Assembly (NCBI RefSeq): GCF_005860805.1
Contig: NZ_VCEJ01000002.1
Span: 666,375-730,374, forward strand
DNA: 64,000 bases
Direction: 5' to 3'
Source: Dyadobacter luticola
GTDB lineage: Bacteria > Bacteroidota > Bacteroidia > Cytophagales > Spirosomataceae
The position numbers were made by a program, and so were the translations under genes. Positions 15,924-25,792 of this stretch are shown piece after piece (positions within the stretch are counted from its first letter, which is position 1; the number at the start of each line of letters is the position of its first letter). A model generated the notes under the pieces. That model worked only from the letters and a program-made list of their open reading frames with translations. It had not been told where the DNA came from and searched no databases.

Positions 15924-18900
15924 TTAAGCGGTCAAAATTTCATGCTTTTTCAGGATCGATTTAATTCCCCTGAGTGGTACCATGACCCATGACGGCCGGT
16001 TGTTTACCTCGTAATTCAGCTCGTAAATGGCTTTCTGCAACAGGAATGTCTGCATCAGAATGTTGAGATCTTCCTTATTCTGCGGGATGATCGGATTGTC
16101 TTTCACCGTTTCCAGATAAGCTTTCATAAAGAAGCCGCTCATGTAATGATACCATTGTTCCACGTAGGGGATCAATTTTCCGATATCTTCCTTACGAATT
16201 TGATTATCAAGGAACAAGCTGCCATAAGCCGCATAGTGGAACGAGCGGATCATACCGGCAACATCGCGCAGTGCCGATCTTTTTAACCTTCTTTCACTGT
16301 AACTGCGCGCTGGCTCGCCCTCAAAATCCAGGATTACAAAGTCTTTTCCGGTAAACAGCACCTGGCCCAAATGGTAGTCACCATGGATACGAATTTTAGA
16401 GGTATCAATCTTGCGACTGTATACCTTTTTAAGCTCGGCCAGGATGTCTTCCTTCATTGCCAGAATTTCATTGGCTTCATCTTTTACCTCAGTTTCCAGC
16501 TTTTTCATGTTCCGGTTAAGGCTCTGGAAGGCTACCCGCACCAGGGATTGCAGCGAAGAATAAACCGACCGCTGGTAATGCAGGGAGAAATCTTCAGGTT
16601 TGAAATCCGGCGTATCCGTACCCGCCGCCAGGGCCAGGTGCATCTCTGCAGTCCTTACGCCCAGCAATGCAACCTGCTCAGCCACCGGCACATCAAGCAA
16701 CTCTTTCAGCTGGTCCGGAATATCTTCGTATCCTACCGGCTCCGTCAATGTACCCATCATTTCAGGCAGCTCCATTTCGCTACCCGACAGGATTTTTTCA
16801 TTAAAGCTATCGAGGCGGTCGAGCATATTCGCCCAGGCATCGGTACTGTTATTGACCATTTCCTGCATCATTCCCAGCACCATCGAGTCCTTTTTGTATT
16901 TCCACTCCACGGCACCAACATAAGCCGGAATGTTGGGGAATTTGGCCTTATTGCTCAGATACTGCGTGATCTCGACATCCGGATTGATCGCCCGGTCTAC
17001 TTTACGGTATAGCTTGAAGAAGAATTTACCATCGTACGTGATGGAAGTATTGCTTTGCTCGCCTGACAAAACACGCGGCTTTATCTTATCCGACTCCTGT
17101 ACATGTCTTTCCAGATCAGCATTGCCGGAGAAATGGATTTCGCTGTCTTTTGCATGCAGCTTTTCACTCCCAGCCATATTCTGGATCAGCGCCTGCTGCA
17201 TTTCAAGGCCATAAATCGCGTCAAAAAGTACTCCTTCCTCCTCACCGTCAATTTTCACCCTGGCCACTACCGCCTGCGGGCAGTTTTCCTTCACTTTATA
17301 AGAAAAAGGTTCTTTTCCAAAGGCCAGCGGAAGCTGGTACATTTCCGGCAGGTCACTCTGGTACGAAGCTTCCAGGAGGAAAATATATGCCGGTGGGTTG
17401 TCGCCCAGCGGCATTGCGGCGTGCGATACCACACGAATGCTGTCAAGCCCTTTCCCTTTTCCGCCAAACCAACGCATCTTCATCAGATAGTTGGGCAGGA
17501 AGCTCGATTCGAGTCTTTCGATCACTGCGGGGTCGATCAGATCACCCCACTTTTCCAGTTCCAGCAAAGGCAACTCGGCAGTCTCATCAATTTCCGGATG
17601 CGTTTTGGTCAACGCGAAACATTGGCAGGCATAGGCTTCCAGCGTAAAGAAATAAGGCGTGCTGTCTTTTACCGACGGGAATTTATTTTTACTATAAATC
17701 TCAACCGGCTGGTATCCTTTGTACTGATCCAGATCCAGCTCAACCGGCTGCGGAAAACGTGACAGGTTGGCGATCACCAGCATCGTCTCGTCTTCGAATG
17801 TCCGGGTAAATGCCAGAACCTTCGAATTTTCCGAGTTCAGGAATTGAATGTCGCCGCGGCTGAATGCTTTGTATTTTTTCCGGGTACTGATCGCCTTTTT
17901 CATCCACCATAACAAAGAGGAAGAATTGCGCGATTGCAGCTCCACATTGACAGACTCATAATGATACTGCGGATCCAAAATCAGCGGCAGATATAGCCGC
18001 TGTGGGTTTGCCTGCGAAAATCCTGCATTCCTATCCGGGCTCCACTGCATCGGCGTACGTACGCCATCGCGGTCACCGAGATAAAAGTTATCGCCCATCC
18101 CGATTTCGTCACCATAATAAATGATCGGTGTGCCCGGGAATGTGAAAAGAAGTGAGTTCAGCAACTCAATTTTTTTCCGGTTGTTTTCCATCAAAGGTGC
18201 AAGCCGGTGACGGATACCGAGGTTGATCCGCGCCTTCGGATCCTTGACATATACCTTATACATGTAGTCACGCTCCTCGTCGGTTACCATTTCCAGCGTA
18301 AGCTCATCATGGTTACGAAGGAAAATACCCCACTGGCAATTATCTGGGATCGCAGGAGTTTGGTCGAAAATATCCGTCAGCGGGTACCGGTCTTCCATTT
18401 GCAGCGACATAAACATCCGCGGCATGATCGGGAAGTGGTAATTCATCTGACATTCGTCGCCTTCACCGAAATATGATGCCGAATCTTCCGGCCACATATT
18501 CGCTTCCGCCAGCAGCAATGTGCCAGGGTAGCGCTCGTCGACATATTTCCTTAATTTTTTCAGATAAGCGTGTGTCTCGGGCAGGTTTTCACAGTTGGTA
18601 CCGTCGCGTTCAAACAAGTACGGCACAGCATCCAGGCGGAAACCATCGACACCCATTTTACACCAGAAATTCAGGATCTTGAAGATCTCTTCCTGCACCA
18701 GCGGGCTATCATAGTTCAAATCGGGCTGGTGGTGGAAGAAACGGTGCCAGTAATATTGCTCAGCCTCGCTATCCCATGTCCAGTTTGATTTTTCGTAATC
18801 CTGGAAAATAATACGGGCATCCTTGAACTGCCGCGGATCATCCGTCCACACATAAAAATTCCGGTGATCTGATCCTTTCGGAGCTTTCCGTGCCCGCTGA

Positions 18901-19259
18901 AACCATGGGTGCTGGTCAGAAGTGTGGTTGATTACCAGTTCGGTAATCACTTTCAAACCGCGTTTGTGCGCCTCTTTCAGGAAAGTCTTGAACTCGTGAA
19001 TGTCGCCGTAAGACGGATTGATGGAATAATAATCCGCAATGTCATAACCATCGTCGCGCAGGGGAGAGGGGTAAAATGGCAAAAGCCAGATCGCCGTCAC
19101 GCCGAGATCCTGCAGATAGTCCAGCTGTTCCATCAGACCCTTGAAGTCCCCGATACCGTCACAGTTGCCGTCCTTGAAGGCCTTAATGTGCAGCTCGTAA
19201 ATAATCGCGTCCTTATACCACTGCAAATTCTTTTCTAGTACTCCCTTTTTATATTCCAT
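15924..19259 (-). CDS. treS: Trehalose synthase (maltose glucosylmutase) fused to maltokinase
   Basis: An 1111-residue two-enzyme fusion. Residues ~10-560 are a GH13 TreS, which interconverts trehalose and maltose, with Asp210 (DGFRLDAVPYL), Glu252 (AEANMWPED) and Asn316-His317-Asp318 (RNHDE). Residues ~580-1105 are a maltokinase of the Pep2/Mak type: the kinase signature HGDYHLGQV and the metal-binding DFEGEPARS are present. Together they convert trehalose to maltose 1-phosphate, the donor used by GlgE. The fusion is known in other bacteria and forces the two steps together. The start lies 13 bp after the glgE stop. All catalytic residues appear intact. Confidence 0.96.
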   Translation of the reverse strand: MEYKKGVLEKNLQWYKDAIIYELHIKAFKDGNCDGIGDFKGLMEQLDYLQDLGVTAIWLLPFYPSPLRDDGYDIADYYSINPSYGDIHEFKTFLKEAHKRGLKVITELVINHTSDQHPWFQRARKAPKGSDHRNFYVWTDDPRQFKDARIIFQDYEKSNWTWDSEAEQYYWHRFFHHQPDLNYDSPLVQEEIFKILNFWCKMGVDGFRLDAVPYLFERDGTNCENLPETHAYLKKLRKYVDERYPGTLLLAEANMWPEDSASYFGEGDECQMNYHFPIMPRMFMSLQMEDRYPLTDIFDQTPAIPDNCQWGIFLRNHDELTLEMVTDEERDYMYKVYVKDPKARINLGIRHRLAPLMENNRKKIELLNSLLFTFPGTPIIYYGDEIGMGDNFYLGDRDGVRTPMQWSPDRNAGFSQANPQRLYLPLILDPQYHYESVNVELQSRNSSSLLWWMKKAISTRKKYKAFSRGDIQFLNSENSKVLAFTRTFEDETMLVIANLSRFPQPVELDLDQYKGYQPVEIYSKNKFPSVKDSTPYFFTLEAYACQCFALTKTHPEIDETAELPLLELEKWGDLIDPAVIERLESSFLPNYLMKMRWFGGKGKGLDSIRVVSHAAMPLGDNPPAYIFLLEASYQSDLPEMYQLPLAFGKEPFSYKVKENCPQAVVARVKIDGEEEGVLFDAIYGLEMQQALIQNMAGSEKLHAKDSEIHFSGNADLERHVQESDKIKPRVLSGEQSNTSITYDGKFFFKLYRKVDRAINPDVEITQYLSNKAKFPNIPAYVGAVEWKYKKDSMVLGMMQEMVNNSTDAWANMLDRLDSFNEKILSGSEMELPEMMGTLTEPVGYEDIPDQLKELLDVPVAEQVALLGVRTAEMHLALAAGTDTPDFKPEDFSLHYQRSVYSSLQSLVRVAFQSLNRNMKKLETEVKDEANEILAMKEDILAELKKVYSRKIDTSKIRIHGDYHLGQVLFTGKDFVILDFEGEPARSYSERRLKRSALRDVAGMIRSFHYAAYGSLFLDNQIRKEDIGKLIPYVEQWYHYMSGFFMKAYLETVKDNPIIPQNKEDLNILMQTFLLQKAIYELNYEVNNRPSWVMVPLRGIKSILKKHEILTA

Positions 19260-19272
19260 ATCATCTTGGTGT

Positions 19273-21228
19273 TCAGTGATTTTCGATTTTCAGAATGTGT
19301 GCCGGCATTTCGTAAGGGTTCATCTGTACGTAATTATATTCGCCGCGCCAGTGATATCTTTCCCCGCTGAGCATGTCGCGGACGGTGTAGGGTTGGTCCC
19401 AGTGAATGCCGAACTGATGGATAGGTACTTTAATATGAGCGCCCTGCGTGTTCCAGTTGTCCAGGTTCACAGCAATGATCAGCCTGTTTCCGCTGGCTTC
19501 GTCGGTCTTGGTGTAGGCAATTACACTGTCGTTATTGGTTTCTGTAAAATTGATGTTCCAGGTCGTTTGCAGCGCCGGATTCTCTTTCCTGATCCGGTTT
19601 ACCCGGGTAATGATCTCCCGGGTGCGGCTGTACCTGTCCCAGTCCCAATGTTTGATCTCGTATTTTTCGTTGTCGGTATATTCCTCCTTGCCGGGGTGCG
19701 GCGTGTTGACGCCGTATTCGTAAACCGGGCCGTACATGCCGTAATTGGAAGATAATGTTGCCGCAAGGATGAATCGCGTAATGTGCGCATTCTCGCCGCC
19801 TTCTACCAAATGATGCGGGAGAATGTCAGGCGTGTTGGGCCAGAAATTTGGCCTGAAATAATATTGCTGATCCGTCTTGGTAAGCTCGTAGAGATATTGT
19901 TCCAGCTCCCACTTGCTGTTCCGCCAGGTGAAATAGGTGTAGGACTGGTTGAAACCAATTTTCGCCAGCCGCTCCATTACCCTCGGCCTTGTAAATGCCT
20001 CGGCCAGGAAAAGAACTTCGGGATGTACCTTACGCACTTCACCGATCATCCATTCCCAGAATGCAAATGCCTTCGTGTGCGGATTGTCTATCCTAAAAAT
20101 GTGCACACCTTTTTCAATCCAGAAATCGATCACACTTTTCAGTTCGTTCCAGAGATTTTGCCAGTCTTTCGTTTCAAAATCAAAAGGTAGAATGTCTTCG
20201 TAGCGCTTCGGCGGATTTTCGGCAAACTGTACCGTGCCGTCGGGACGCCATTTGAACCACTGCGGATGCTCCTTCACATAGGGATGGTCAGGCGCACATT
20301 GGTAGGCAATGTCCATGGCAATTTCGATTCCTAACTTGTCCGCATCCGCTATCAACGCCTCAAAATCTTCCATGCTGCCCAGCTCCGGGTGCACCGATTT
20401 ATGGCCTCCAAGCCGGTTACCGATTGCCCAGGGAGAGCCTGGATCGGTTTCTGATGGGGTAAGCGAGTTATTTTTTCCCTTCCGCTTCATCTCACCGATC
20501 GGATGGATCGGCGGAAAGTATAGCACGTCGAAACCCATTTTCGCTACTTTCGGTAGCAGTTTCTGAACATCTTTAAATGTTCCGTGCGTATCAGGCAGGG
20601 TAGAGGCCGATCGTGGAAAAAGCTCATACCAGGTACTGAATGCTGCTTTCTTGCGCTCGACTTCTAATTTAAATGTCTGGTCAAAAACGGTGATGCGATC
20701 TGTATACCGAATTTTGGACATGGCCGATTCGACTTCTTCGCTCAGGGCCAGGTTCAGCGCCCACTCGGGATCGTGGGTATTTTTCAGCCCGTCAATCCAT
20801 TTATCAAAGTCATCCACATATTCCTGATTTGCCAGCGACCGCGCTTCTTCCAGGATCTCGGCACCGATCAGAATTTCTACTGAAATGTCTTGTCCGGCCT
20901 GGAATTTTTTGAGCAAACCTTTCTTCCAGGTAGTAAAATGGTCGATCCAGCCTGTGAAGCGGTATTCATAAATGCCGGGTTTCTCTGGTGTCCAGGTCGT
21001 TTGCCAGCGATCGTTGATGACATATTGTAACGGAACATCTCCCCAGAACTGGTCGGATTCGTGTTTGAAGATCACGCTGGCAGCCAGGGAATCATGGCCA
21101 TCGCCGAAGATATCGGCCGAAAAGACTACGCTTTCGCCGATCGCCCGTTTTGCCTGAAACCTGCCCTCTTCAACTTGCGGGGCCACATTGCTGATCACGA
21201 CACGCTTTCTTCCATCCTGAATTCCCAT
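19273..21228 (-). CDS. glgE: Alpha-1,4-glucan:maltose-1-phosphate maltosyltransferase
   Basis: A 651-residue GH13_3 enzyme that adds maltosyl units from maltose 1-phosphate to alpha-1,4-glucan. It has an N-terminal beta domain (~10-120), a helical insert (~125-190), the barrel from ~195 with FPRSAST and YFPPIHPIGEMKRKGKNN, nucleophile Asp381 (IFRIDNPHTK) and acid/base Glu410 (FLAEAFTRP), then a C-terminal beta domain. The length is typical of the family. It is the first gene of the operon with treS/mak and glgB, and a long palindrome lies about 100 bp upstream. No glgC or glgA is in the window, so trehalose-derived maltose 1-phosphate is the only glucan donor route visible here. Confidence 0.96.
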   Translation of the reverse strand: MGIQDGRKRVVISNVAPQVEEGRFQAKRAIGESVVFSADIFGDGHDSLAASVIFKHESDQFWGDVPLQYVINDRWQTTWTPEKPGIYEYRFTGWIDHFTTWKKGLLKKFQAGQDISVEILIGAEILEEARSLANQEYVDDFDKWIDGLKNTHDPEWALNLALSEEVESAMSKIRYTDRITVFDQTFKLEVERKKAAFSTWYELFPRSASTLPDTHGTFKDVQKLLPKVAKMGFDVLYFPPIHPIGEMKRKGKNNSLTPSETDPGSPWAIGNRLGGHKSVHPELGSMEDFEALIADADKLGIEIAMDIAYQCAPDHPYVKEHPQWFKWRPDGTVQFAENPPKRYEDILPFDFETKDWQNLWNELKSVIDFWIEKGVHIFRIDNPHTKAFAFWEWMIGEVRKVHPEVLFLAEAFTRPRVMERLAKIGFNQSYTYFTWRNSKWELEQYLYELTKTDQQYYFRPNFWPNTPDILPHHLVEGGENAHITRFILAATLSSNYGMYGPVYEYGVNTPHPGKEEYTDNEKYEIKHWDWDRYSRTREIITRVNRIRKENPALQTTWNINFTETNNDSVIAYTKTDEASGNRLIIAVNLDNWNTQGAHIKVPIHQFGIHWDQPYTVRDMLSGERYHWRGEYNYVQMNPYEMPAHILKIENH

Positions 21229-21328
21229 TGATGCATTTCATTTGTTGAATGCCTCAACGTTAATCAAAATCATGCCTGCAGAACGGTTCCCGCAATCATT
21301 TCGGACGCGTATAGGGAGGGAGCAGTGC

Positions 21329-21354
21329 TACAAACGGTTATTTAACTGTTTGTA
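21329..21354. promoter_or_regulatory. 26-bp palindrome upstream of the glgE operon
   Basis: A dyad with half-sites TACAAACGGTTAT and TTAACTGTTTGTA; 24 of 26 positions are symmetric, with one G/T pair and the central pair out of register. It lies 101-126 bp before the glgE start, after the end of the hybrid kinase gene. No T-run follows on either strand, so an operator is more likely than a terminator. Confidence 0.55.
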
Positions 21355-21379
21355 AATAAAAGAATTGGAAAATTGTAGG

Positions 21380-21397
21380 GGGGTAACGTTTAACCCC
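21380..21397 (-). terminator. Small GC hairpin after the hybrid kinase gene
   Basis: GGGGT/ACCCC pair around an 8-nt loop within 5-22 bp of the kinase stop. On the minus strand a C run and then CTACAATTTT follows. It is weak as an intrinsic terminator and could instead be part of the intergenic regulatory region. Confidence 0.3.
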
Positions 21398-21401
21398 GAA
21401 C

Positions 21402-24400
21402 TCAAACAAACTGTTTTGCGGCGAAGGCGCGTTGCAGACAGGACTTAATTTCCTCATAACGGATCGGTTTGGCGATATAATCATCCATTCCGGACTGTAA
21501 GCAAATCTCCCGGTCTTCGGCCATAGCATTGGCGGTGAGCGCGATAATGTAGGGTTGCTGGCCGGGCAGCTTACGGATCATTCGGGTAGATTCGAGCCCG
21601 TCCATTTCCGGCATTTGCACATCCATAAACACTAAATCAAAAGATTCCCGGGTTACTTCTTCCAGCGCCTCGAGACCATTGCGGGCTACCTTCGGCGCGT
21701 AGCCCAGCTTGGTCAGTACCGCCACAAAAAGCTTCTCATTTACGGCATTATCTTCCGCCATGAGAATTTTCATGGGGTAACCTTCCGCAAAATAAGTCGA
21801 CAGCAAAGTTTTTCCTTCCGAAGCCCTCGGTTCCACCACCTGCCGCGACAGCTCTTTTCTGATCACATCGCCCAGCCGCTGGTGTTTGACCGGTTTGGTG
21901 AGAATGGCGGAAAAAATATCGGGATTGTTCTTGCGCGTCTCGTCACCGACCGAGCTCAGCAAAACGATAGGCAGGTCGGGGAATTTCTTTTTTACTTTTT
22001 CGGCCAGCTGGATCCCGCTCATTTCCGGCATGTTCTGGTCGGTGATCAACATATCGATCCGGTTGTTCTCACCCAGGATTTGCAGCGCCTGACTGCCCGA
22101 AGACGCCAGGATCGGCACCAGTTTCCAGTATTTGAGCTGGGTTTCGATGATACGCAGGTTCGTTTTGTTGTCGTCAACCACCAGCACCGTTTTTCCATCG
22201 TTTTCAAATGGATTGGTACTCGTGCTGCTGTCCGCTTCGCCCGGCGCCGATTCGGTTTGAATGGTAAAGAAAAAGCTGGTCCCCATTCTTTCAACACTTT
22301 CGGCACGGATACTGCCGCCCATCAGCTGCACCAGGCGCTGGCTGATCACCAGGCCGAGCCCGGTACCGCCATACTTCCGGCTGTGCGAAGAGTCCACCTG
22401 CGAGAACGCTTTGAACAAAAGATCCAGCTTGTCGGCCGCAATACCAATACCGGTATCCTGCACCTGGAATGTCAGCTCAATGCCACCATTTTCATTCTTC
22501 TTCTCACATTGTACACTCACCACAATTTCGCCGCCATGGGTGAACTTCACCGCATTACTGACCAGATTGATCAGAATTTGCCGCAGCCGAAGGTTATCCC
22601 CGATGATCTGCGACGGCACTTCGGGATCTATCTGGTACACGAGGTCGAGGCCCATATCAGCCGCTTTTCTTGAAAAAATACCCAGCACTTCCTCGATACA
22701 TTCGTGCAGGTCGAAAGACTTGTGTTCCAGTTGCATATTGCCCGACTCGATCTTCGAAAAGTCGAGAATGTCATTGATTACCGTCAGCAGCCCGTCGCCG
22801 CAGCCAATAATGGTGTCGGTATATTCGGCCTGCTCCTCAGACATGTCGGTTTGCGAAAGCAGCATCGCCATGCCCAGGATCCCGTTCATCGGCGTGCGGA
22901 TCTCGTGGCTCATGGTTGCCAGGAAAACACTTTTCGCCTGGTTGGCTTTTTCGGCTTCCTGCCGTGCCTGCTGTTCCAGGATGTGTTTTTCCTGTAAATC
23001 AAAATTCAGCTGGTACAGGTCCAGCGCCTGCGCTTCCAATGCCTGTCTTTTTTCGGTTACTTCCCGCGTCCGCTGATTTACCTGGTTCAGTAGTTCTTCC
23101 CGCTGATTCTCAATAACCCGCACCCGCGCCTCGTAAAACAGATAAACTGCCAGAAAAAACAGCAGCACCAACATGGCCCTGAACCACAATGTTTGCCAGT
23201 ATGGCGGGATGATGTGCAGCCGGATGTACGTGCCGGTTTCATTCCATACCCCATCATTGTTGGAAGCCTTCACCCTGAAAACGTAGTCCCCCGGATCAAG
23301 GTTGGTGTAGGTGGCTTTGCGCGTTGTGTTCGAGTAGATCCAGTTATCATTGAACCCCTCCATTTTATACGCGTACTGGTTCTTGCGCGAAATGGTGTAG
23401 TTCAATGCTGTAAATTCAAAAGACAGCATCAGATCCTCATAGGAAACCGTAATGTCCCGGACCTCCGTAATGTGCTTGTTCAGGGGTGAATCCGTTGTGT
23501 GCGGACTTACCGACTGGTTGTAGATCTGGAAATCCGTAATAAAAACCGGTGGAATGTTGCGGTTATAGTGAATGCTGTCGGGATGAAAAACATTCAGCCC
23601 GTTTTGCCCGCCAAAAAACAATGTGCCTTCACTGTTTTTGAATGCTGACATGCGGTTGAATGAGGCGCCCTGCAGACCGTCGCTGTTGTCGAAATTGCGG
23701 AAGGTCCTGGCGGCCGGATTAAAATTGCAAAGTCCGTTATTGGTGCTGACCCACAAAGTGGCGTGCGCATCTTCCTCAATTGCCCAGACCACATCATTGG
23801 GCAATCCGTTTTTCTGGTTGTAGTGCGTGAAGGTTCTTTTCTTACGGTCGAAAAGGTTCAGCCCGCCGCTGGTACCGATCCAGAAATGATTTTTACTATC
23901 CTCGAAAATGCAGTTGATCAGGTTGTTGCTGATTGTTTTCGGATTTTTCTGGTTGCGGATAAAATGCGTAAAGGTTTCTTCTTCGGGATTAAACAGATTC
24001 AGCCCGCCACCTTCCGTTCCGATCCAAACGCTGCCGGTTTTATCAACGTAAACAGAAAGGATCGTGCTGCTGCTGAGGCTGCCGGGATTCGCGGCATCGT
24101 GCTTGTAGGTGATGTAGGTATTGTTGGTAGTGTTATATCTCAAAAGTCCTTCCGAGGTCCCGACCCAGATCGATCCCCGCTGATCGTTGGCGAGGCAATA
24201 AATGTTCAGGGGTATCGGATATTTGACCTTCGGATTTCTGTTTAAATTATCAAAATGATTCGCGCCCGGCACAAACCGGCTGAGCCCGCCTTTGAAATTA
24301 CCCGCCCACATAGTACCGTCTGGCTCCTGCAAAAGCGCGGTTATGAAAGCACTGGCCGGACTATTGGGGTTGCCGGGATCGTGGGGATAATGTTCAAATT

Positions 24401-25607
24401 TGCCGGTTTTTCTGTCCCACACATTCACGCCGCCGCCATCGGTCCCGATCCAGAGCTTACCGTCCTGTGCCTGGATCACCGACAGCACATTATCATTGTT
24501 CAATCCGTTTGGAAGACTTGGGTTGGCCCGGTAGCGCCGAAATTTGAGCGGCGCATGGTCTGCCACATTGATCCCGCCGCTGAATGTCCCTACCCACATA
24601 TTCCCGACCCGGTCGCAGAAAAGGGAATAAATAGAACCGTTGTTAAGCCCCTCAGCATTGGCTTTATTAAAAACTTCCCTGGTGAATTTTCCGTCCTTTT
24701 CCAGGATGTTGATCCCGCCGTTTCGTGTCCCGATCCAGAGCCGGCCGGTCTTGTCCTCCGCCAGCGAAATAATGTCGTTATGTGAAATGCTTGCAGGGTC
24801 GGCGGGAATATTGCGGTAGGCTGTAAACGTTCCGCGGGTACGGTTCATTAAATTGAGCCCGCCGCCTTCTGTACCGATCCAGAAATTACCGCGGACGTCT
24901 TCGTATAAAGTATTTATTTCATTTTTGCTCAGCGACTTGTGGTCGGTGGTAAGGTTGATATATCTTGAAAACGTATTTGTCGCAACATCAAGCTTATTCA
25001 GCCCGCCATCTTTGGTGCCAGCCCAAACTACGCCGGCGCGGTCTACAAGCACTTTTTTTACAAAATCATCACTGAGGCTGGCGGTGTTTCCGGGCGTGTT
25101 TTGGTACCGTCTGAATGTTTTGGCACGCACATCGAAATAATTCAGCCCGCCTCCGCCCGTCCCGATCCAGAGATTTCCTTGTTTGTCCTGGCTGATGGAC
25201 ATGACCTTATTATGGCTGATACTTTTCGGATTTGAAGGATCATTCCTGTAAGTTGTAAAAATGTCGGTTTCATAGCTGTACATGCTGATGCCGCCATCGT
25301 CGGTACCAATCCAGAGGCGACCCTCCCGGTCTTCAAAAAGTACGTTGACGTAGCTATATCCAATACTTTTTGCATTATCCGGGTCATTCCGATAGACCGT
25401 AAACTTATATCCGTCGTACATATTGAGGCCATCCTGCGTCCCAAACCACATAAAACCGCGGCGGTCCATCAAAATGCTCGTCACATTGTTTTGAGATAAT
25501 CCCTGATTGGTAGTAAGATGGCGGAAAATGTAGCTTTTATGCTGGGCTTGTAAACCTGAAAAGGTAAGTAGGAAGAGGAAGAAACTATTTATGAAAAATA
25601 CTTTCAT
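21402..25607 (-). CDS. Hybrid two-component sensor kinase with periplasmic two-propeller sensor and two receivers
   Basis: A 1401-residue protein. Signal peptide ~1-21; repeated propeller blades at ~30-700 with the unit LWIGTxGGGLN; a Y_Y_Y domain at ~715-795; one TM at ~812-835; a coiled coil at ~840-885; HisKA with the phospho-His in FLATMSHEIRTPMNG near residue 897; HATPase to ~1105; receiver 1 at ~1137-1245 (LITDQNMPEMSG) and receiver 2 at ~1277-1392 (VFMDVQMPEMDG). The usual HTCS C-terminal AraC domain is missing, so output must pass to another protein by phosphotransfer. It sits between the glgE operon and a CheY-like gene, which suggests it senses a carbohydrate and controls the alpha-glucan genes. 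The ligand is unknown. Confidence 0.94.
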   Translation of the reverse strand: MKVFFINSFFLFLLTFSGLQAQHKSYIFRHLTTNQGLSQNNVTSILMDRRGFMWFGTQDGLNMYDGYKFTVYRNDPDNAKSIGYSYVNVLFEDREGRLWIGTDDGGISMYSYETDIFTTYRNDPSNPKSISHNKVMSISQDKQGNLWIGTGGGGLNYFDVRAKTFRRYQNTPGNTASLSDDFVKKVLVDRAGVVWAGTKDGGLNKLDVATNTFSRYINLTTDHKSLSKNEINTLYEDVRGNFWIGTEGGGLNLMNRTRGTFTAYRNIPADPASISHNDIISLAEDKTGRLWIGTRNGGINILEKDGKFTREVFNKANAEGLNNGSIYSLFCDRVGNMWVGTFSGGINVADHAPLKFRRYRANPSLPNGLNNDNVLSVIQAQDGKLWIGTDGGGVNVWDRKTGKFEHYPHDPGNPNSPASAFITALLQEPDGTMWAGNFKGGLSRFVPGANHFDNLNRNPKVKYPIPLNIYCLANDQRGSIWVGTSEGLLRYNTTNNTYITYKHDAANPGSLSSSTILSVYVDKTGSVWIGTEGGGLNLFNPEEETFTHFIRNQKNPKTISNNLINCIFEDSKNHFWIGTSGGLNLFDRKKRTFTHYNQKNGLPNDVVWAIEEDAHATLWVSTNNGLCNFNPAARTFRNFDNSDGLQGASFNRMSAFKNSEGTLFFGGQNGLNVFHPDSIHYNRNIPPVFITDFQIYNQSVSPHTTDSPLNKHITEVRDITVSYEDLMLSFEFTALNYTISRKNQYAYKMEGFNDNWIYSNTTRKATYTNLDPGDYVFRVKASNNDGVWNETGTYIRLHIIPPYWQTLWFRAMLVLLFFLAVYLFYEARVRVIENQREELLNQVNQRTREVTEKRQALEAQALDLYQLNFDLQEKHILEQQARQEAEKANQAKSVFLATMSHEIRTPMNGILGMAMLLSQTDMSEEQAEYTDTIIGCGDGLLTVINDILDFSKIESGNMQLEHKSFDLHECIEEVLGIFSRKAADMGLDLVYQIDPEVPSQIIGDNLRLRQILINLVSNAVKFTHGGEIVVSVQCEKKNENGGIELTFQVQDTGIGIAADKLDLLFKAFSQVDSSHSRKYGGTGLGLVISQRLVQLMGGSIRAESVERMGTSFFFTIQTESAPGEADSSTSTNPFENDGKTVLVVDDNKTNLRIIETQLKYWKLVPILASSGSQALQILGENNRIDMLITDQNMPEMSGIQLAEKVKKKFPDLPIVLLSSVGDETRKNNPDIFSAILTKPVKHQRLGDVIRKELSRQVVEPRASEGKTLLSTYFAEGYPMKILMAEDNAVNEKLFVAVLTKLGYAPKVARNGLEALEEVTRESFDLVFMDVQMPEMDGLESTRMIRKLPGQQPYIIALTANAMAEDREICLQSGMDDYIAKPIRYEEIKSCLQRAFAAKQFV

Positions 25608-25688
25608 TTTTATTTCATAGAGGGTATAAAGTATTTACCAAATAGTTTGCCTATTCAGGTTTTAGTTGTAACTCGCTAACTAAATTAT

Positions 25689-25696
25689 TTCTACAA
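25689..25696 (+). promoter_or_regulatory. TTCTACAA motif copy 3
   Basis: Preceded by TTAT. It lies in the 185-bp divergent gap between the hybrid kinase and the CheY-like gene, 96 bp before the latter's ATG and just before an inverted repeat. Confidence 0.4.
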
Positions 25697-25702
25697 CTAA
25701 AT

Positions 25703-25740
25703 TTTAAATGTATAAAAAAAATTGTTTTTCTACATTTAAA
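25703..25740. repeat. Inverted repeat in the kinase/CheY divergent region
   Basis: TTTAAATGTA at 25703-25712 is exactly complementary to TACATTTAAA at 25731-25740, and an inner A5/T5 match (25714-25718 with 25725-25729) extends the symmetry. It is AT-rich, lies between two divergent starts, and is probably a protein-binding site or a cruciform-prone element. Confidence 0.5.
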
Positions 25741-25792
25741 TAACCGCTTGTTCGTGGATATATTTATGTGAAAATGCTTTTTTCCCGCCTGC

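Noticed and set aside
15564..17762. Several open frames of 140-220 codons on the plus strand inside glgB and treS/mak
   Set aside because: They shadow intact enzymes with complete catalytic residues and lack domain patterns.
23500..25550. Regularly spaced similar DNA segments that could suggest a CRISPR or tandem repeat
   Set aside because: They are in-frame repeats of the propeller blades in the hybrid kinase, with variable DNA and no spacers.
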